Assembly (NCBI GenBank): GCA_009760855.2
Contig: WPIO01000004.1
Span: 1,816,001 to 1,876,000 of the forward strand
DNA length: 60,000 nt
Direction: 5' to 3'
Source of the DNA: Cristatella mucedo
Taxonomy: Eukaryota; Bryozoa; Phylactolaemata; Cristatellidae
A program made the translations under genes and the position numbers. Of the stretch, positions 29,078 to 55,800 are shown in pieces; positions within the stretch are counted from its first letter, which is position 1; every line of letters starts with the position of its first letter. A model generated the notes under the pieces. The model saw only the letters and a program-made list of their open reading frames with translations. It made no database searches and had not been told where the DNA came from.

Positions 29078-29206
29078 TTAATGTAATGTAATATAATGTA
29101 TCTCCGTCTGTAACTCCGAAAAGTCATAAAGACCATGTGGGTGTTACGCAGGAGAGTTTTGTATAGCGCACTCACAGCCTAAGCGGCTTTCGGTACGCAT
29201 TCGGCT
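29078..29206 (-). mobile_element. Family B LINE 3' terminus
   Basis: TAATGTAATGTAATATAATG, TCTCCGTCTGTAACTCCG and CTAAGCGGCTTTCGGTACGC, truncated after the ACGCATTCGG motif, where TTTAGGG-like sequence begins. Confidence 0.85.
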
Positions 29207-30034
29207 TAAAACTTAGGGTTTAGCAAATAGGGTTTGCCGTTTAGGTTGGGTGCGCATTTTATTTTTGGAATCGCGATTTCCAGTATTAATGTTTAGAGTT
29301 TACGGTTTACAGTCACAGGCTAACTTTGCCGCGCCCATAGCAGACAGTTCGTATGTCTTTGCCAAACTGGGGGGTAATAGCTGGGCGGCAAGGATCGCGG
29401 CCCGAGCGGCGTTCGGCGTACAGCCGCCGGGCGGGCGGCGACTCGCTTACCCTAGGGTCGGCGCGCCTGTGCCGCCGCCGGCGAAGACGAGGCCGCAGCT
29501 CAAACGGCATTCGTCCCACCACCAACCCTTCCCCCCCCCGCAACGCCTCGCCGACGCAGCGGTGCTCAGCCCGAGGTGCCCTCGCGCGCAGGCTGCGGAC
29601 GACCAACAGGGTCACTAGTCGATGCAAAACAGGGTCAGTTACTAGTTAACTGCAGGTCAGTTGCATTAGGGCAGCTACCGCAAGACAACTAAGGCACGAT
29701 AATTACTGCTTAGACATCGCTTAAATCGGGCGCGTTAGAAGTGCACGCCCCTATCGGTTTTTGGCTCGGAGCCAAAAGCCGGTAGAGGCGCCGCTGGTCG
29801 CTAGCGGCCAGCGGCAAGCTATGCGTAACGTCGCCTCTCGGCGAGCTATGCGTAGCGTCGAGCACGTGAGCACGCCGCCGAGGCAGCGATTGGGGCCGCG
29901 TGCTTCAGCCGGCTGCTGGCTAGCGCTACGCTCCATGAAAAACTCGGCCGACTCATAGGAGTGCAGTCTCTCCTCCAGAAGCCCCCCCTAGACTGGTATC
30001 GCTGATGCCCGGAAGCGGGGCAGTCCGCCATATT

Positions 30035-30530
30035 CATAATGTAATGTAATGTATCTCCGTCTGTAACTCCACAAAGTCATAAAGACCATGTGGGTGTTAC
30101 GCAAGAGAGTTTTGTATAGCGCACTCACAGCCTAAGCGGCTTTCGGTACGCATTCGGTAGCCAACAGACTTCGTCTCACGCAACAAAGAAAAAGTGGGAA
30201 GTATAGCAGAGTCAGGAGAGCAGTTGAGGTAGTGAGTAGCATAGAAGTAGCAGTTCAGGACCACTGAAAAAGATGTGCCATAGTCGGCAGTTGGAGAGTA
30301 GATGTCGTTGCGTAAGAATTGTAGAAGCGAGTTCCGCAGTCTAGGACCTGCAGAGCTAAAGCCTCTCTCGCCAACTGCCTTTAAGCGGAGTAATGGGACA
30401 GCTAATTTATTGTCCACACAGGACCTGAGGGCGCGAACAGGCTGAAACTGATGCAGCAGTTCAGCTAGGTACGAAGGAGCCAAGCCGTGGCGGGCCTTGT
30501 GGGTAAGCGTAAGAACTTTACTGTCCTTAA
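30035..30530 (-). mobile_element. Family B LINE, 3' end with intact RT C-terminus
   Basis: The - strand frame 30483-30097 reads APSYLAELLHQFQPVRALRS, CVDNKLAVPLLRLKAVGERG and RLRNSLLQFLRNDIYS, and ends RMRTESRLGCECAIQNSLA. This is the clearest copy of the family B C-terminus. The 3' end is TACATTACATTA on the - strand. Confidence 0.88.
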
Positions 30531-30689
30531 TTCCCTCTACGCTGTAAGAGTCAGGGCGAACGTTTTGCTTTCAGCCCTTGCTACCTTCTCAATGCAGCGA
30601 GATTTTTGGGCTACGGACATTTCCCAACCCACCCCGACATTCCCCCCCCCCGACATTTCCCACCCCGTGGGGTAGGACATTCCCCGTAA

Positions 30690-30802
30690 ATGGTTTAGGG
30701 TTTAGTGTTTGGGGTTTAAGGGTTTGGGGATTTTAGGGTTTAGCTTTTAGGGTTTAGGATTTGGTGTTTAAAGTTGTAGGGTTTACGATTTAGGGTTTAG
30801 GG
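30690..30802. repeat. Degenerate TTTAGGG-like repeats
   Basis: Many spaced GGGTTTAGG and GTTTAGGGTT units with point changes; a similar smaller patch lies at 29207-29320. Neither is a clean array. Confidence 0.75.
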
Positions 30803-32204
30803 CGGACTGTGCCTCCGCCGTCTAAATCCACTATTGCTCGTATTCCGAGCTTTAATTAGTGCGTATTAGGGCGTAACGAGATCTCTCGCCATCGAGTTAT
30901 ACGCATACGCAAGTCCGCGAAGCACCGGGATGCCACGACCGCCACTTCCGGAGGCCCCAATGTCCGCCAATGTCCGCCGTAGGCATTCAGTATGTAATCG
31001 GGATTTCGGATTCCTTCGATGCACTTCCGCACTCTTCGGGACTTCCGTTAACGGGACTTCCGACAACGAGCGTACTGGACGCTTGCTCGACGCTACATCG
31101 CCTCCGTCGTTCGGCAAGCGACCGCTTTAGTCTCGTGTCGAAATGGCTCCGGCTGCAGATCTTGCGAGTCGCACGTAGGTTACAGCGTGAACGCCGGCGG
31201 TAAAGGAGATTCGGTCTTTATTTCTCTCGGCGTCAACAAATGCGAGAGAGCTCGACGAATCGCAGCAGCTGCGCTGGGAAATATAGCGTACATTAGTGGC
31301 CTCACGCTGCGTCACTGCGTCAATGGCTTAACTATTGGCCACAGGTGACGATCACACTGTGCCCCGCCGATGGCTTAACCATTGGCCGCAGGCGAGGCGT
31401 GCATTAGCGACCGGGACCGGGCGCTGCGCTGCTGCGCCAATTGCAGCAGCAGCAGCAGCAGTAGGTTCACACGACACCGCTCAGTCGGCGAGGAAAGGCG
31501 TCCCAGCACCTGTGGCTTTCCAAATATGGTGCATCTTGACATATAAAACTTGAGTAGCCGATCTCGCTTCAAAAGTGACCGGTGCAGGCAATCTCTCTCT
31601 CTCCGATTGGAGCGAGCTCCCAGCGCCGCGATTTTTCGCATTTCGCGATCTTGCGCATTTCGTTTGAACTTACCATGAAACGGCTCGCTGACTTTGAGAC
31701 TGACCTCGCGTGTCTTGTCGAGCCAGTGGAAATATGCATGCGTTTTGACCGCGCGCAAAGATGGCTGCCTCGGAAAGATTGAAGGTCTCTAGTCTCGCCC
31801 GTCCCTGGCTAGTCACGCAAAGTGCCGTTGAGCTGAGCGTCAGTGGAGCCGCGAGAGAGCGTCGTCGGATCGACGCGTCCAGAAAGTGAAGCTCGATTCT
31901 GTAGCCAGCAGCGCTGCTGGGCTCCTGCTATAGAATATGAAGCGTGCTAATTCGCCGTACCTTTGACTCCTATTTCGGTAGATTGAGAAGTTGTTTGTAG
32001 CGTACCGCAATGCGGCACGCCTCACGATGCGACTGCCGGACGCAGCAGCTGCATCTCAATCTCAATGAAGAGTCCAGATCAAAGTCGTAGGAAGGAGGGG
32101 CTGGCTCCTCCCCCACCCCCACTGTTGCTGTAGAGGCAGGCCTACGCTGCCCCCAAACCAATATTGCAGCCGCTCAGACCCCGCTTGGTCACGAATACTA
32201 TATA

Positions 32205-32350
32205 AATATATAATTCATTTGTATAGCGCCCCAAGAGAACTTAATCTCCTTTCCAGGTGCTTCACGCATACGCCTCAGCGCGCTCGAGAGCCCACGACCT
32301 CAGCCAGACCTTGGTCGGGGCGAGCACCTTAACCGCTGGACCAAACTAGC
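32205..32350 (-). mobile_element. Family A LINE tail joined to a tRNA-like SINE
   Basis: 32215-32270 is a diverged family A tail (AGCGCCCCAAGAGAACTTAA). 32270-32350 on the - strand reads GGTCCAGCGGTTAAGGTGCTC and later CGTGGGCTCTCGAG, resembling the A and B box region of a tRNA-derived SINE. Confidence 0.5.
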
Positions 32351-33794
32351 CAAGCGCTTACGCCACTGCAATACTCAAGCTGCGTCCCCATCGGTTCGTA
32401 CCCCACCCTGCTGCAGTTGGTGGCTCTCTGGCCGGCTTCCGGATTGAGATTGAGTCCCGCTTAGGAAGCGGTCCTCGTGGCTTGTCGCACGCTCCAAGAT
32501 TCGACGTTTTCCTCCAGAGAGCACTTTTTCCTTTTGGGCTTGAAAGGATGCCAGCGCGCCTGACGACCCGGTCGACGACAGCTTCCGGAAGGGCTGCCGT
32601 TAATTATCAAGGGGTGCGAGCTCTCTTTTTTCCTAATTGATTCACAGGTTGAAGGTTGAAGGTTGAGGTTGAATATTTTGTACGCACGTCTAAATAGGCT
32701 CGTGCTGAGCGAGGCGATTTCGGGAGCAGCGTGGGCGGGGTGGTAGGGGCGTACAGCTCAGCTTCAGATTCTTCAAACCGGTGTTCTTATTGTTCCAAAC
32801 GCGATACAGAGGCTCCGCGGCAACACAGTCCCACCAACAGACGCGGCTCTAAGCCTAACGTCCGCCAGTGCACGTGCGTGCAATGCACGCGACGAATGCC
32901 GGCGAACGCCGGCGAACAGCAAACTAGTCGAAGAAGCGGCGAGAAGTGGGTTCGCGTTGGCCGACGCTAGCGGAGTGAGACAGCACTCGAGAGCTCTCGT
33001 AACTTTATAGCGAGTCCACGTCCCTAGCGTAATAAACCTGCATAATCCGCGCGGCGGCCGCTGATGGCCGCATGCGCACTGAAGCCGCCACGCAGAGCCG
33101 ATTGCTAATTGTCATTCCAGATCGCTTTCTTTCGATACGGTCGAAGCCTTAGATTTTGACAAATCGGTTCCGAGCTATTCAGGAGTCGCTAATATTCCGG
33201 AGCACTGTCGTCGCAATTCGATAGACATGGCTTTCGCACGCTTCAAGATCCCCGGCAGGTGCTCGGCTCTAGAGAGACTTTCGGACGGCGTTTCGGTGCG
33301 TCTTACGAAAGCACTCCCAGCGGCTGTTTCTCTCCCTTCCGGAAGCCAAACGGGACGACCTTGACTTCTCTCGCAGCGTATTTGCACACATGCAGAGCAG
33401 CGTGAACACGTCCAGGAATCGCAAGACTTCCGGCCGGCTTCGGCGAACGTTTCGGCTGGCGCGACGTCAAGCCACGCCCGCACGACAGAAGTCAGCCGTC
33501 CTCCGCCGTCTGATGCCGGGAAGCGGCGGCGGCGGCGGCGGCGGCGGCCGATCTTACGGTTCAGCCGATGATAGCTCTCCTGGATCTCCTTTCAGGCTTT
33601 TCTGGACCTCATTACCGGCTTTCCCGGATCTCTTCCGGGGTTCCCCTGGATCTTCCGAGCCGGCAGTCACCAAGAGGGGCGCGCCTTACTGAGTGGCACG
33701 CAGCTTCGGTGAGCGGCTTTTCGTCGTTTACATTGCCTGTCGCATTGTCGACCCTATCTTTTGGTGTTCGCGACTGCTTGCACAAATCTAATCA

Positions 33795-33824
33795 ATACAT
33801 TTGCAATAGCACCCTCGGAGAACT

Positions 33825-33908
<84 letters not shown>

Positions 33909-33959
33909 CCGTCTCTACCCGTCTCTCTCTATCTCTGCCTGCCTCTCTCTCTCTCACTC

Positions 33960-34006
<47 letters not shown>

Positions 34007-34027
34007 GCGTCTCTGTCCCATTCTCTC

Positions 34028-34079
<52 letters not shown>

Positions 34080-34105
34080 CCTCTCTCTCTCTCTCTCTCT
34101 CTCCC
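33795..34105 (-). repeat. (CT)n/(CTGT)n array starting in a family A LINE tail
   Basis: The left flank is the family A stem (ATAGCACCCTCGGAGAACTC AATCTC); the right flank is unique. It has CCGTCTCTA and CTGT blocks like those in the 1612-1828 array. Confidence 0.9.
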
Positions 34106-35069
34106 ATCCTTACAGTTCCCTTTATTTTGGACTTCCTGCCTGGTTGCTTGGTCATCTGTGACTGGTGCGCATTTTGGTGTTCGGCAGTCAGTGGCCTACC
34201 TGCCGCCTCGCTCCATTTCTCTCCGAGTTTCATTGGCTCTCTATCAAGCATCAAATCGAATTCAACACGATTTGAAAGACGATGCAAAAGCTCCGCAGTG
34301 GTACCGCGTGGTTTCGTAGTTCTCAACAAGGAGCTGTCGCCTTAGGCACTCCGCAATGAGTGTAGAGGTACGCCGCAGCCCACAGGAGAACGAGCCCTCG
34401 CCGATAACCAGCGAACAGAAAACGGAGAAGTGAACTTCTTCAGGCAGAAGACGCCTCTGCTAAGAAAGTATGAGCACACCTCACCTACCGGCTGCCTATG
34501 CGTTGACAACGCTCTCCACTTACCCGCGGATGGATTGTGCACTACCGGATTTTGTACCGGAAGCACTCGCACCTACCTTAGTATCGTGGACACTAGGCGT
34601 GGCGGTACCCGGAAGTGGGGGACGGAGGTGGAGCTCGGAGTTTCGCACACGATTTGCTCTGCTTGTCCGGCAACGCGAAACCCATTTCCTCGATTTGAAG
34701 GCTACGACATTTTCTCCCCTTGCTGCCAACTCGAGCGTATTTATTTCCAGCCGTCCGTCGCTGCTGCCTATATGACTCATCTACGCTTCTCACCTACTCC
34801 TAATAGCGCGAAATGAAGTCTGCAGCAGCCTATCGAATGGGCCGCTGCTTAAAGTCGCTTACTCTGCGAGCTGCGTGCTCATTAACGCTTCTTAACGTAA
34901 CGACTAATTAGTCTTCGCGACTTCGTTTGAGTTAGAGACGGAGATACATGCACAGATAGGCGCATACCTGCTTACCTCTGGTTAGGACGTCGTCTTACGT
35001 CTGGTTAGTAAGCCAGAGTCTGCTTACCTGATAAGCGCATACCTGCAAACGTCAAGGCCGATCAAGGCA
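34106..35069. other. Intergenic, no gene recognised
   Basis: Several overlapping frames of 60-130 codons at 34340-34820, but composition and codon pattern give no family. Confidence 0.5.
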
Positions 35070-35152
35070 GTGCATATGCATCTCCGTCTGTAACTCCGAA
35101 AAGGCACGAAGACTATGTGGATATTACGCAGGAGACTTTTGCATAGCGCACT
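35070..35152 (-). mobile_element. Family B LINE 3' terminus
   Basis: ATGCATCTCCGTCTGTAACT, AAGACTATGTGGATATTACG and TTGCATAGCGCACT, then truncated. Confidence 0.75.
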
Positions 35153-35844
35153 TTAGTTGCGTTCGCTAGTTGCGTGCAGTGTTGGCCCTGGTCTTCTTTG
35201 GATTGAGCCGAACGGGTGCGGCGGACAAACGTGCTACCCGACATGCACACTTCAGCCTTCCCGGCGTCTGGCTAACTCTTACAAGGTCAGGGTATTTCCC
35301 CATAGGCGGATAAAATGCAACGAATTTCTAGCTTTTTCTGGTTAGCGACGATTGAATTTTTCAACTGCTTATGCCTTTAAAGTACATACGATGGTTAATG
35401 TTCGCTGCAAACTGTGCTTCCGTGTGCAGGACGGTGAAACGTTTGAAATGTACTTATTCTCCGGAACATCGCAGGCATACCTATCGCCAAAATTATAGTC
35501 TTAATCTTGAAAAATTGACATTTGTTGCATAAGATAGATTTTTTATACTTACAGGAATAAATCATGAAGTGATCAAACTCGTTCGAGCTGTCCTAAAAAG
35601 TAAACCGGTTCAATACTTTAGGCGGCTTCCTTTAGTGTTGACCACTTGACGAACTCGTTAAGGAATGCTTTTGATCAGCTTTTCTAAACCCTAATACAAC
35701 GCTAGTTATTAGCGTCTTTCTTATTTATACTATTCATGAACATAAATAACAGTATAAAATTGCGAGGATTACGCACAACACCTCAGTCTAGAATAAGCTA
35801 ACTTACAAAACACATATCTGCATTTTCTGAGATGGAATCGAGAA
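35153..35844. other. AT-rich intergenic sequence, nothing seen
   Basis: No open frame of note, no repeat family recognised. Confidence 0.6.
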
Positions 35845-36266
35845 TGTATCTCCGTCAGTAACTCCACAAAGCCGTAAAGACCATGTGGGTGTTACGCAGG
35901 AGAGTTTTGTATAGCGCACTCACAGCCTAAGCGGCTTTCGGTACGCATTCGGCAGCCAACAGACTTCGTCTCACGCAACAAAGAGAAAGTGGGAAGCATA
36001 GCAGAGTCAGGAGAGCAACGGAGGTAGTGAGTGGCATGGAAGTAGCAGTTCAGGACCGCTGAAAAAGATGTGCCATAGTCGGCAGTAGGAGAGTAGTTGT
36101 CGTTGCGTAAGATGCAGATAGTAAGATGTAAGATGTCATTTAAAGATTTTACGGACGAGAAGATGGCATGCACTTTTAGTGATTTGCCTTACTTGCCATT
36201 GACCTGTGTTCTGTAGCCGATACGCTGCTGTCACCTGTTGCCTGGCAGAGCTGGCATGGGTGCTGC

Positions 36267-36321
<55 letters not shown>

Positions 36322-36340
36322 GGCACTTGCTGTAAAAGAA
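35845..36340 (-). mobile_element. Composite repeat: family B 3' end, unit X, (CT)n
   Basis: Family B sequence runs from 35845 to about 36113 and stops at CGTTGCGTAAGATGCAG. Unit X (36137-36268, with TGGCATGCACTTTTAG and CCGATACGCTGCTGTCACC) follows, then (CT)n to 36318 and CCAGGCACTTGCTGTAAAAG. It has the same architecture and break point as 22085-22640. Confidence 0.78.
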
Positions 36341-36960
36341 GCATGATCAACTGGTGATCGCGTGGTAGCGTGCACCGTATCGAAAAGCAGAATACTATGG
36401 CTGGGAGTAACTTGCACTCTAACTTGTCAACATTTAAATACGGTCAGTGTTAGCGTCTACAGTGTCAGCACGCATAAGCACGCAAAGAAAAAATCCCGTG
36501 GACTCACCAGACGCTGTGAGAAAGAAGTGCGTTTTTATTTGTCTTTTTAAATGACGTCAATCCACGGGTTTCGTGACGTCACTCGGAAGTGAGTTCCTGG
36601 CTTTGGGAGCAAACGATCTGAAGGCACTGTCTCCAAAGGATTTCCAAATTGGGTTCGGGGCAATGCTAAACGATTTGAGTAAAACAAAAAGGCGGGTGGT
36701 GATGCGGTGCCTAGCGTGGGGGGGATTAGTTCTGTGGTGGGTAAGACTAGAGCCAGAGAATGAAGGGGCCTAACAGTGAGCGACAGCACCTTGAAATCAA
36801 TGCGCTGCTTGACATGGAGCCATTGCAGGTCGGGGACAAGTGATGTAACGTAGCAACTGTGACGCTCATGACAGACAAGCCTAGCTGCATTGTTTAGCAT
36901 CGTCTGTAAGCGCCCGATTGCACAGACCGGTAAACCAGCGAGCAGTGAGTTGCAGCAAGC
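36320..36960 (-). mobile_element. Family A LINE, degenerate 3' part
   Basis: A - strand frame 36900-36547 retains [38 protein letters not shown] and frameshifted C-terminal codons of the RT. The tail side begins in the (CT)n at 36269-36318. Confidence 0.82.
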
Positions 36961-37189
36961 AGTTTGATTAATCCCGGCTCGAGGCAGAAATGTTTTGCAG
37001 CGTTCAGTCCCGCCATAGATATAGCAGACAGGGCATCCGATTGCTCCGATGCTCCGATATTATCAAATAAAATGAAGAAAATGACTTGTTGCCTGTCTAC
37101 CTATACATCCCAAATTGCATGTACCAAAGTTGAGGCGTAACTTGATCAAGTACGATTGCAGGAAACAGGTTTAATGCTCTCATCAAGAC

Positions 37190-37460
37190 CATTTTTATCG
37201 TTTGCAGCAAATGCAAAGTGCCTAGAAAGAGATTGAGTTCTCAGGGGGCGCTACATCAAATGCAGTACTATTACTATTATTATAAGACTGCTACCCAGAA
37301 CCTATTGCAATCGTCCCTTCTAGCCTCGGTCTTTCAGACAAATACCGCGTAACATGATTTTACTTACCATTCAATTGCATTTCCCCTTGCAGCAAATGTA
37401 AAGCGCCTAGAAAGAGATTAAGTTCTCCGAGGGCGCTTTATCAAGTGCATTATTATTATT
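37190..37460 (+). mobile_element. Two successive family A LINE 3' tails
   Basis: The first tail at 37195-37285 (CAGCAAATGCAAAGTGCC, then TACTATTACTATTATTAT). The second at 37352-37459 (CATGATTTTACTTACCATTC, GTAAAGCGCCTAGAAAGAG, TATCAAGTGCATTATTATTA). Confidence 0.83.
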
Positions 37461-38319
37461 AGAGAGTAAATGTCAGCTTATCCAACAGCCTCGCATAAAT
37501 AGCCTGACTGAAGCTTCCGCTGTTGACACTCCCATTGCGGCTGGAACTTGGACAAATTGCCCGTCGAAGGACACGATCCACGACCAGGGTGGCGAAGTGC
37601 AAACCCCGTGCACCCGAGCAAGACCTGGGCGGTCGTCCGGTTGATTTTGCCGGCACTCGTTCGCTAGAACGAGTGGAGGGTTGACGGTCGCTACAAATGC
37701 GGTTCGCGAAAGACGAGCGAAGAAATACAGCGTCCTCGAGTGCTCCTGCCAGATGCCTCCGCCGACGAAATAAGTGCGTCTCGCTCGAAACGGAACCGCA
37801 AACGACGGCACGGACTGAGCGATCGTACTCGACGACGATTGGCTACGAATCTCCTTCGCTCGGTCGTGCGACCGAGCCGCTACCGACGGCGCCGACTTTA
37901 AGGCATCGCGCGAACGGCCGGCACGCTGTACTCTGAACAGTTCGCCACGCCGGTGCATCGGAAGTCTCTCGCAGGCGCTCCTCGAAGACGCACATATGAA
38001 ATAATCCGACCGGTGTCGGCCGGATGAAATACCCCAATCCGAGTAAGTAATTAAGAAAGGCTGGAGCGAACGAATTGAAAGGGCCGAACAGTGAGCGACA
38101 CTTTGAAAGCCGAAGGGAACCTTGAACCGTCGACGAGCTCGCTACTCGGCGGAGAGCTAATGCATAGAGATCGGCGAGAAATGCAGCGGTGCAAGGCGGA
38201 AGTCGCCGATTTCCCAGCAGAGAAGGCCACTTTCCTCGTTTTGCGCCTGTACTTCCCTCATCAGGAGAGACTGCCAGACTAGCTAAAATAGGGCGTCGCT
38301 CTTCCGTAATACGCTGCTA
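37461..38319. other. Intergenic, no gene recognised
   Basis: A 161-codon - strand frame (37958-37473) crosses this stretch, but no domain is recognised. A short family A-like fragment (GGGCCGAACAGTGAGCGAC) lies near 38080. Confidence 0.5.
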
Positions 38320-38762
38320 GGCCCTACCTAGCTGAACTGCTGCATCAGTTTCAGCCTGTTCGCGCCCTCAGGTCCTGTGTGGACAATAAATTAGCTGTCC
38401 CATTCCTCCGCTTAAAGACAGTTGGCGACAGAAGCTTTAGCTCTGCAGGTCCAAGACTGTGGAACTCGCTTCCACAATTCTTACGCAACGACATCTACTC
38501 TCGAACTGCCGACTATGGCACATCTTTTTCAGTGGTCCTGAACTGCTACTTCTATGCTACTCACTACCTCAACTGCTCTCCTAACTCTGCTATGCTTCCC
38601 ACTTTCTCTTTGTTGCGCGAGACGAAGTCTGTTGGCTACCGAATGCGTACCGAAAGCCGCTTAGGCTGTGAGTGCGCTATACAAAACTCTTCTGCGTAAC
38701 ACCCACATGGTCTTTATGACTTTGTGGAGTTACTGACGGAGATACATAACAAAACATAACAT
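38320..38762 (+). mobile_element. Family B LINE, 3' end with open RT C-terminus
   Basis: The + strand frame to 38699 reads NKLAVPFLRLKTVGDRSFSS, AGPRLWNSLPQFLRNDIYS and RMRTESRLGCECAIQNSSA. The 3' end is ACGGAGATACATAACAAAAC with ATAACATA units. Well preserved, less than 1 kb upstream of IRF exon 1. Confidence 0.88.
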
Positions 38763-39678
38763 ACCAGCCGCAACCGCTGCCCTATCGGGGCTATCAGCCT
38801 CACCCACAGTCGTCCCCCTAACCACCTCCGCTCACCCGCCCCATCTGCAGGCCTCTGCCTTGCAGCAGGGACCGCCTGGGCGGGGCGGGGCGGAGGCGGG
38901 GCCACCTGCGCTTCACTTGGCGTACATACTGGCATCGGGGTGTATGTATCGGGGCAGGATTCTGGGCTGAAGTGAGCCAACACTGTTGTAACTAGTCTAC
39001 TCCCGGCTGGGCCGACGCCGCCTCGCCCTACGTACGTACGCCGGGTGGACGGTGGGGTTCGACACACGGAGAGATGGACAGAGCTGCCGCCGCCGAAACA
39101 GCGAGGCTAACGGACCATAGCTCGCTCTGACGAGCGAACTAGCGCCGCAGGCCAGTAGAACACGGGCCGAGTGGCTCTACCCCCAGAAGCACCGCCGATC
39201 TCGACAACGGCGCAGCAAAAAGGCTGCGCACGCCAACGCCTCCCATGAATCCACCGGGGCCGTAGGTCCGTCCCGGCGCGGAGTCGGTTCGGATTAAGCT
39301 CGGCGGGGCAGCCCCCTGAGACGGTCGCTGCTGCCACGTGACTACCGAACAAACCTACCTATCTCGCCATGGTGCATTTAGCATTATTCACCGTGTGCAA
39401 TACTATCGAAGATATAAATGCAGAAAGTTAAATCTAGTTATAAAGTATTAAACGTTCTTCACCAAGCATCTGGTCTATCTTAAAGAAGGTTTTGAGACGT
39501 TGCGAAAATACTTTGCGCCGGTACCGGTACCGGACTCTGCAGACAGGGGAAATTCCCAATGTATCCCAGGATAATACCCGCTCTCGCAGCTGCGTTCGGC
39601 CGCAGAGTGAGTGAGTGAACGGTCGCGCACGATCGCCCTCCGCAGTCGGCGGCGACCGCCTCGCGCCTGGCGCCACTC
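38763..39678. other. Upstream region of the IRF gene
   Basis: GC-rich, with the 16-bp palindrome at 39518-39533. No TATA box is convincing. Probably promoter and 5' UTR. Confidence 0.5.
39518..39533. promoter_or_regulatory. 16-bp perfect palindrome upstream of the IRF start
   Basis: CCGGTACCGGTACCGG is its own reverse complement and lies about 145 bases before the ATG in the GC-rich 5' region. It could be a site for a dimeric factor. Function is inferred from position only. Confidence 0.35.
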
Positions 39679-53978
<14,300 letters not shown>

Positions 53979-55659
53979 TACGAACAGCGTTATCGTAGAT
54001 ACCAGTTAGCATTGATAATCAACTTGGCTTCCTCAGTCGCTGGCCGGCATCACCTGCTGTCACCTTGGCCGATCAGTTCACTTCGTACCACTGCAACTTG
54101 GTACCGGTGTACCACTGCAACAGCTGGAGTAGCTAGTGACGCCATGACTAAGTGACAAATTGGATGGTGGTGCTGCAGCCAAAGCGACTGAGCTGCAGCG
54201 CTGCACTGGAGATGCCAGCAGCAAGTGGTGCAGATGCAGGCGATGCTGGCGCGACGGCGGTGACTTACGAGGTGCCACTGCAGCAGATGCTGCTGCTGCA
54301 TATCGCGAGGTGCAAAAGCAACAGAAGGCTAGGGCCATTGCCATCGCTCCCGGTGCCATCGCTCCCGAAGCCTGCTGCTGCTTCCAGCCAGACTCGGGAC
54401 TTGCCACTCAGCTGCCGTGTGCTGCCATTCCGACTTTCTTAGGACGGTGTAATGCAACTTGGGCACTCCGGCGTGCAATGCAGCTGTACACACGTGCTGC
54501 TTTATCACAGTGCAAACGTTTTTCTCGGTGTAGGCGAACTTGGTCGTAATAACTTCGTGAAAGGCTTTATGTTGACCTCGACTGACAGGCGCCTCCTGGC
54601 CGGCTTGCAGGCAGTTTGTAGAGTTTTTCGAACCTTATCGCCGAAGGTGCTCATGAGGGTTCGAGTTCAATAGAAAACCGTTACGGACACGCCAAAGCCC
54701 GTGCCGCCACCCCGTCAGTTGCATTCTCTCTCGCGTGACCTCGGGACCTCATTCGTGACCTCGAGCAAGGAGCTGGCTGGAGATGGAGGATGGAGGAGCG
54801 ATGGAGCGAGCAGGCTGTTCGGACGATAGCATTTCAGAGACATTAAATGCGTTTGATATACTTGTGCATTTGCTTACGAGCGTGACGAAGGACTACTAGC
54901 TGAGAATCTTTGGAGCACAGAGTGCTGAGCTGAGTAAGAGCCGCTGAGCGTTCATTCACAACCTGATGATCAGCTGATCTCCCTGATCTCGACGCCGGTT
55001 GAGCTTGGGCGTCTTGCCGCCTCCCCATAGAAGGCGTGATGGCGTGCAGACCGTGCTGCTGAGCACAGCAGCAGTGGTCGCTGCTACTGCTGATGCACGT
55101 GTCAGCGCACCGATACGAACGCCCGCCCGCCCGCATGCGAATGTGTGTCACGGTACTGGACTCATTCGAGGCTTGAGCTGTCTGACTATGACAAGTCACG
55201 AGCAGTTCGAGAGTCCCATTTGGGCTGCCTAAATGTCTGCTCTCGTATGAATTAATTTTCACGTTAACTTTCATTCTGTATCGTTACAACGTGTGAAGCC
55301 TCAGATTGTGAGGCGCCGGATTCCAGCTATTAAAAGACGAAACTTAAACTCTTCTTACGGTTTCCGTGACCCCGATGACCCCGATTGCCGATTAGCAACG
55401 GCCTGTGTGCTTTACTGCCACTTGAATGACGGCCTGCACTCCACCAGCAAACAAAAATCTTAACCAAGGTATACGGTAGCTACTGGCGAGCTTCTGACCA
55501 TCTCGCCAGGCCATAAACACAATATTCAACCGATGCTTTTCTGACGTTTTCTCAGCATTTCCTCGCTTCCTTTTTCTAATCGATGGCCATCGCTCATGAC
55601 CCAATATAGTCAATGGCTCCACTGAGAGTCAGGTGGGCAGCACTTAGAATGGGTCTTAG
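53979..55659. other. Downstream of IRF, no gene recognised
   Basis: Probably IRF 3' UTR and flank. CTG/CAG-rich patches at 54170-54400 keep frames open on both strands without a known domain. No strong polyadenylation signal close to the stop. Confidence 0.5.
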
Positions 55660-55800
55660 CCCAGGGTAATGTGCTAGCTTGTCACGACCGCCAGGTCGTA
55701 GGTTCGAGTCCTCCAGCAGGCAATCCTTTATTGCCAACTGATAGCCGTGGAGGCTCTTATGCCACTCTATAAATGAGGCTGTTTAGTCAGCTGACCTTTA
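55660..55800 (+). mobile_element. tRNA-derived SINE
   Basis: AATGTGCTAGCTTGTCACGA, B box AGGTTCGAGTCC, CAATCCTTTATTGCC, then CTATAAATGAGGCTG and TTTAGTCAGCTGACC. Downstream of the IRF gene. Confidence 0.7.

Larger units (their letters stand above)
30531..33794. other. Intergenic, no gene recognised
   Basis: Contains four GACATT(T)CCC units (about 30617-30685), TTTAGGG-like sequence, a LINE tail with SINE and a GGC run at 33523-33548. Short frames only. Confidence 0.55.

Noticed and set aside
30690-30802. A plant origin or a true telomere end
   Set aside because: The heptamer-like words are degenerate and interstitial. IRF and LARGE genes with animal-type introns point to an animal.
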